Positions 61,354-64,000 of a stretch of 64,000 nucleotides of DNA are shown in pieces. This DNA is from Litchfieldella anticariensis FP35 = DSM 16096. GTDB lineage: Bacteria; Pseudomonadota; Gammaproteobacteria; Pseudomonadales; Halomonadaceae. The stretch spans positions 297,766 through 361,765 of the forward strand of contig NZ_KE332391.1 in the NCBI RefSeq assembly GCF_000409775.1. The letters are read 5' to 3'. The translations under genes were made by a program, and so were the position numbers. The notes under the pieces were generated by a model, which was given only the letters and a program-made list of their open reading frames with translations, was not told where the DNA came from and did not search any database. Numbering within the stretch: the stretch's first letter is position 1; the number at the start of each line of letters is the position of its first letter.

Positions 61354-62418
61354 TCAACTCGTGCGTCGTAACAGGTAGAGGCCTAAAGCGGCACAGACCA
61401 GGGTCGGCCCCAGCACTGCCCACGCTGGCGAGAAGCCAAATACCGTGGAAGCCGGCGCTAGCAGGTCCTGAAGGTATTTGAACGCCAGCCCAGTGATGAC
61501 GCCATAGAAAACTCGGGTGCCAGCAGCCACGCTGCGCAGAGGCCCGAATACGAAGGAAGCGGCTACCAGCACCAGCGAAGCCATGGTGAAAGGCATCAAT
61601 ACCTTCTGCCAGAAATACAGCAACGGCTGGGTCGCCTGCAGCCCTTGGTTCTCCAGATAACGGGCATAAGCCCACAATTCGCTGGGAGCCTGGCTATTGA
61701 CAGGACGCAGCAGACGGCTGAGTTGATCGGGAGTAAGCTGAGTATGCCACTCTCGCCGTTCATACGTTTCGGCTTCGGTTTGCCCATCGAGGAAGCGGGT
61801 GACTTGAACCTCCTCCAGGGTCCAGCGCCCGTCTTCCCATACCGCACGCGCGGCTGAGGTGGCCACCCGTAGCGTCTGCCCTTCGAACTCATAACGGGTC
61901 AAATCCAGCACTGTGTCATCGGCACGGATGGCACCGAAACGGTAGAAAGTATCGCCTTCTCGTTGCCATCCGCCTCTTTCGGTCATGATGGCCCCCTCAC
62001 CCTGAAGCCGCTCCAGTCGCCAGGCACTAGCGAATTGTTCGGTACGTGGGCTGACGTATTCCGCCATCAGCAACACGACAGCAACGACAAGAATGATCGG
62101 CTTCATCACTCCCCACAGGATACGTGCCAGGGAGCGGCCGGCGGCGCGCATCACTGTCAGCTCGTTACTGGACGCCATGCTGCCCAGGCCGATCAACGCC
62201 CCGATAAGCACGCCGACCGGAGCATATTGATAGAAACGCCAGGGCAGACGCATCAACAGATACAGAAATACCTGGAAGGCGCCGTAGTCGCCTTCGACAT
62301 CCTCCAATTCGTTGATGTACGTGATTACCAGGTCGAGCCCCAGCACCACTACCTGTACCACGATGATCGCCGCCAGTACGTTGCGGGCGATGTAACGGTC
62401 GAGACGATCGGCCAGCAT
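61354..62418 (-). CDS. lptG: lipopolysaccharide export permease LptG
   Basis: LptG with LptF forms the membrane part of the LptB2FG transporter that moves lipopolysaccharide to the cell surface. ATG 62418 gives 354 residues: DRYIARNVL and a first helix, three helices in the N-terminal half, a beta-jellyroll periplasmic domain (about 130-260) and three more helices. It overlaps the lptF stop by one base. Confidence 0.95.
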   Translation of the reverse strand: MLADRLDRYIARNVLAAIIVVQVVVLGLDLVITYINELEDVEGDYGAFQVFLYLLMRLPWRFYQYAPVGVLIGALIGLGSMASSNELTVMRAAGRSLARILWGVMKPIILVVAVVLLMAEYVSPRTEQFASAWRLERLQGEGAIMTERGGWQREGDTFYRFGAIRADDTVLDLTRYEFEGQTLRVATSAARAVWEDGRWTLEEVQVTRFLDGQTEAETYERREWHTQLTPDQLSRLLRPVNSQAPSELWAYARYLENQGLQATQPLLYFWQKVLMPFTMASLVLVAASFVFGPLRSVAAGTRVFYGVITGLAFKYLQDLLAPASTVFGFSPAWAVLGPTLVCAALGLYLLRRTS

Positions 62419-63497
62419 CAACGAATCCCTCCTCGTTGAAAACGCTGCATCAGCCATAGACCGAGCAGAAGATAAACACCGTGGATCGGCCACATGCCGA
62501 TCAGAGGTGAAAGGGAGCCACGTCCGATGGCATCCATGGCGGCTAACATGAGGCTGAGGTAACTGATATGCAGGAAGATCGCCGGCAATAACTTGGCAAA
62601 TCGCCCCTGACGTGGGTTGACCTTGGATAGCGGCTGGGCCAGCAAGGTCAGGATGAGCACCATCAACGGCAAGCTGAAACGCCAGTGCAACTGGGCACTG
62701 GCCTCGGGAGATTCATCAGAGAAAAGCGCCAGGGTCGTCGCATATTCAGGCGACTCCAGATCATCACCGGCATCGACACGCGACAAGCGCACGGCATAGG
62801 TGTCGAATTCCAGGCGCTCGGCCTCGGCACGCCCCGGATCGACGCTGTAGCGCTCACCATCGGTCAGAACCAGAAAACGGCTTCCGGTGTCTTCATCGAC
62901 GGTCTGGTAGCCACCGCTGGCCCGAGTCACCACACTTTCCGGTGTGCCATCGCGGCGACGCTGACGTTCGCTGATGAAGACTTCCTGCATGCGGGTCTGG
63001 TTATCAACCAAGGCTTCGGTATAAGCGGTACGCCCTTCGCCGAAATCCTGGAAACGCCCTGGCGCCAGCGCAGTGAAGTCCAATCGACTCTGCTGCTCGG
63101 CGATCAGACGTTCGTTGTGCAACGCCCCCGCTGGTGTCAGCCATAAGCTGCACATCCCCACCAACACCGCTATCAGCACCGCCGGCACCAGACTTATCGT
63201 CAACAGTCGATTGGGGCTGGTGCCACAGGCCACCAACACAGTGATTTCACTGTTGAGATAAAGCTGCCCGTAAGCCAGCAGAATCCCCAGGAACAACGCC
63301 AGCGGCAGAATCAGTTCGGCGAATCCGGGTAAATGGAAAAGCATCAAGGTACCGAGAATGCTGGCCGGGATCTCGCCCTCGGCGGCATCGGTAAAATAGC
63401 GAATGAAGCGGCTACCCATGATGACCAACAACAATACCCCTGCCACCGCGGACATGGTCAGCAGGATTTCACGCGTCAAATAGCGGAATATGATCAA
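62418..63497 (-). CDS. lptF: lipopolysaccharide export permease LptF
   Basis: LptF begins IIFRYLTREILLTMSAVAG in this family. The best start is TTG 63497, with GGGAG seven bases upstream, giving 359 residues, close to the usual 366; a longer frame to 63545 reaches into the promoter region. Six membrane helices flank a periplasmic jellyroll. The rare TTG start may lower expression relative to lptG. The gene is divergent from pepA. Confidence 0.93.
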   Translation of the reverse strand: MIIFRYLTREILLTMSAVAGVLLLVIMGSRFIRYFTDAAEGEIPASILGTLMLFHLPGFAELILPLALFLGILLAYGQLYLNSEITVLVACGTSPNRLLTISLVPAVLIAVLVGMCSLWLTPAGALHNERLIAEQQSRLDFTALAPGRFQDFGEGRTAYTEALVDNQTRMQEVFISERQRRRDGTPESVVTRASGGYQTVDEDTGSRFLVLTDGERYSVDPGRAEAERLEFDTYAVRLSRVDAGDDLESPEYATTLALFSDESPEASAQLHWRFSLPLMVLILTLLAQPLSKVNPRQGRFAKLLPAIFLHISYLSLMLAAMDAIGRGSLSPLIGMWPIHGVYLLLGLWLMQRFQRGGIR

Positions 63498-63722
63498 TTC
63501 AATCTCCCGTGGCGATTCCTTGGCACTCCTTGCGCCATCCCCCATGCAATAGTGAAGTGCTTTGCGTACACTGGAGGAACTCGGCAGCGGAACCTGTGGA
63601 AGCGCTGAACACGTGCAGTCATTCAGTGTTCCTTAGGAAGCACTAAACGAATTTTTGTTCAGTGTTTCCTTACCGTGCCGGCATTATCCAGATTCCCTTT
63701 ACTCTTGTCTTGTGGAGACGCC

Positions 63723-64000
63723 ATGGAATTCCCTGTTCAGACGACCAACCCGGCCAAGGTCGAGACGGCCTGTCTCGTGGTACCGGTGTTCAAGGATGGA
63801 GACCTGCTGCCGGCCGCCGACAAGCTCGACGATGCCAGCGAGCGGTTGATTGGACAGTTGATCGAACGCGGTGACTTCAAGGCCGGCCTAGGCAACGTGC
63901 AACTGATTCCCTTCGCGCCTGGGCTCAATGCCGAGCGCCTGTTGCTGGTCGGTCTCGGCGAGCGCAACAAGTGCAACGAAGGTGGCTTCCGCAAAGCCTT
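63723..64000 (+). CDS. pepA: leucyl aminopeptidase PepA, N-terminal part, runs off the window
   Basis: The first 92 codons of a gene starting at ATG 63723 after GGAG. The protein opens MEFPVQTTNPAKVETACLVV and continues LIPFAPGLNAERLLLVGLGER, typical of the N-terminal domain of PepA. The metal-binding catalytic domain lies outside the window. The divergent lptFG-pepA layout is standard in gammaproteobacteria. Confidence 0.9.
   Translation, partial: MEFPVQTTNPAKVETACLVVPVFKDGDLLPAADKLDDASERLIGQLIERGDFKAGLGNVQLIPFAPGLNAERLLLVGLGERNKCNEGGFRKA

Overview
The window looks like a chromosomal segment of a moderately halophilic gammaproteobacterium of the Halomonadaceae (Halomonas or close kin). The basis is gene order and protein character: queA-tgt-yajC-secDF, trmJ-cysE-iscR, ndk-rlmN-pilF-rodZ-ispG-hisS-yfgM-bamB-der, def-fmt-rsmB-trkA, lptFG divergent from pepA, and two TrkH-type potassium transporters beside one trkA, as known from Halomonas elongata. 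No sequence search was possible, so the genus is inferred.

Region 1 (296-11557) is an integrated element of about 11.2 kb. A complete tRNA-Leu(CAA) lies at its right edge, and an exact 57-bp copy of the tRNA 3' part lies at its left edge. Next to the tRNA is a tyrosine integrase. The element also carries a hypothetical gene, a helicase-like P-loop protein with a C-terminal helix-turn-helix-like region, large stem-loops, a DEDD exonuclease, a small protein, a membrane-anchored Sel1-repeat protein and a type I restriction remnant in which the start of hsdM is joined to the end of hsdR. Coding density and GC are visibly lower than in the chromosome around it. It resembles a small integrative plasmid or P4-sized satellite with a cargo zone at the left end.

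Region 2 (11501-31851) is conserved core: tRNA-Leu, tRNA modification and Sec genes, a suhB homologue with altered metal-site residues, trmJ, cysE, a shortened isc cluster (iscR, cysteine desulfurase, iscA, without iscU-hscBA-fdx), then ndk through der.

Region 3 (31852-35148) is a foreign-looking type VI secretion effector module inserted after der: a 52-bp element with inverted-repeat ends, a PAAR protein, a type-44-like toxin and three tandem membrane-anchored immunity paralogues with mosaic similarity.

Region 4 (35149-64000) is mostly core and metabolic: a PQQ sugar dehydrogenase, azlCD with an AraC regulator, a DUF815 ATPase, an M48 protease, aroE-hemF, tsaC, dprA, def-fmt-rsmB, dodecin, trkA-trkH, a TraB protein, a DTW protein, a sirtuin, aceK, a second trkH-type gene (trkI), truC, tcdA, bfr-bfd, an RDD protein, lptFG and the start of pepA.
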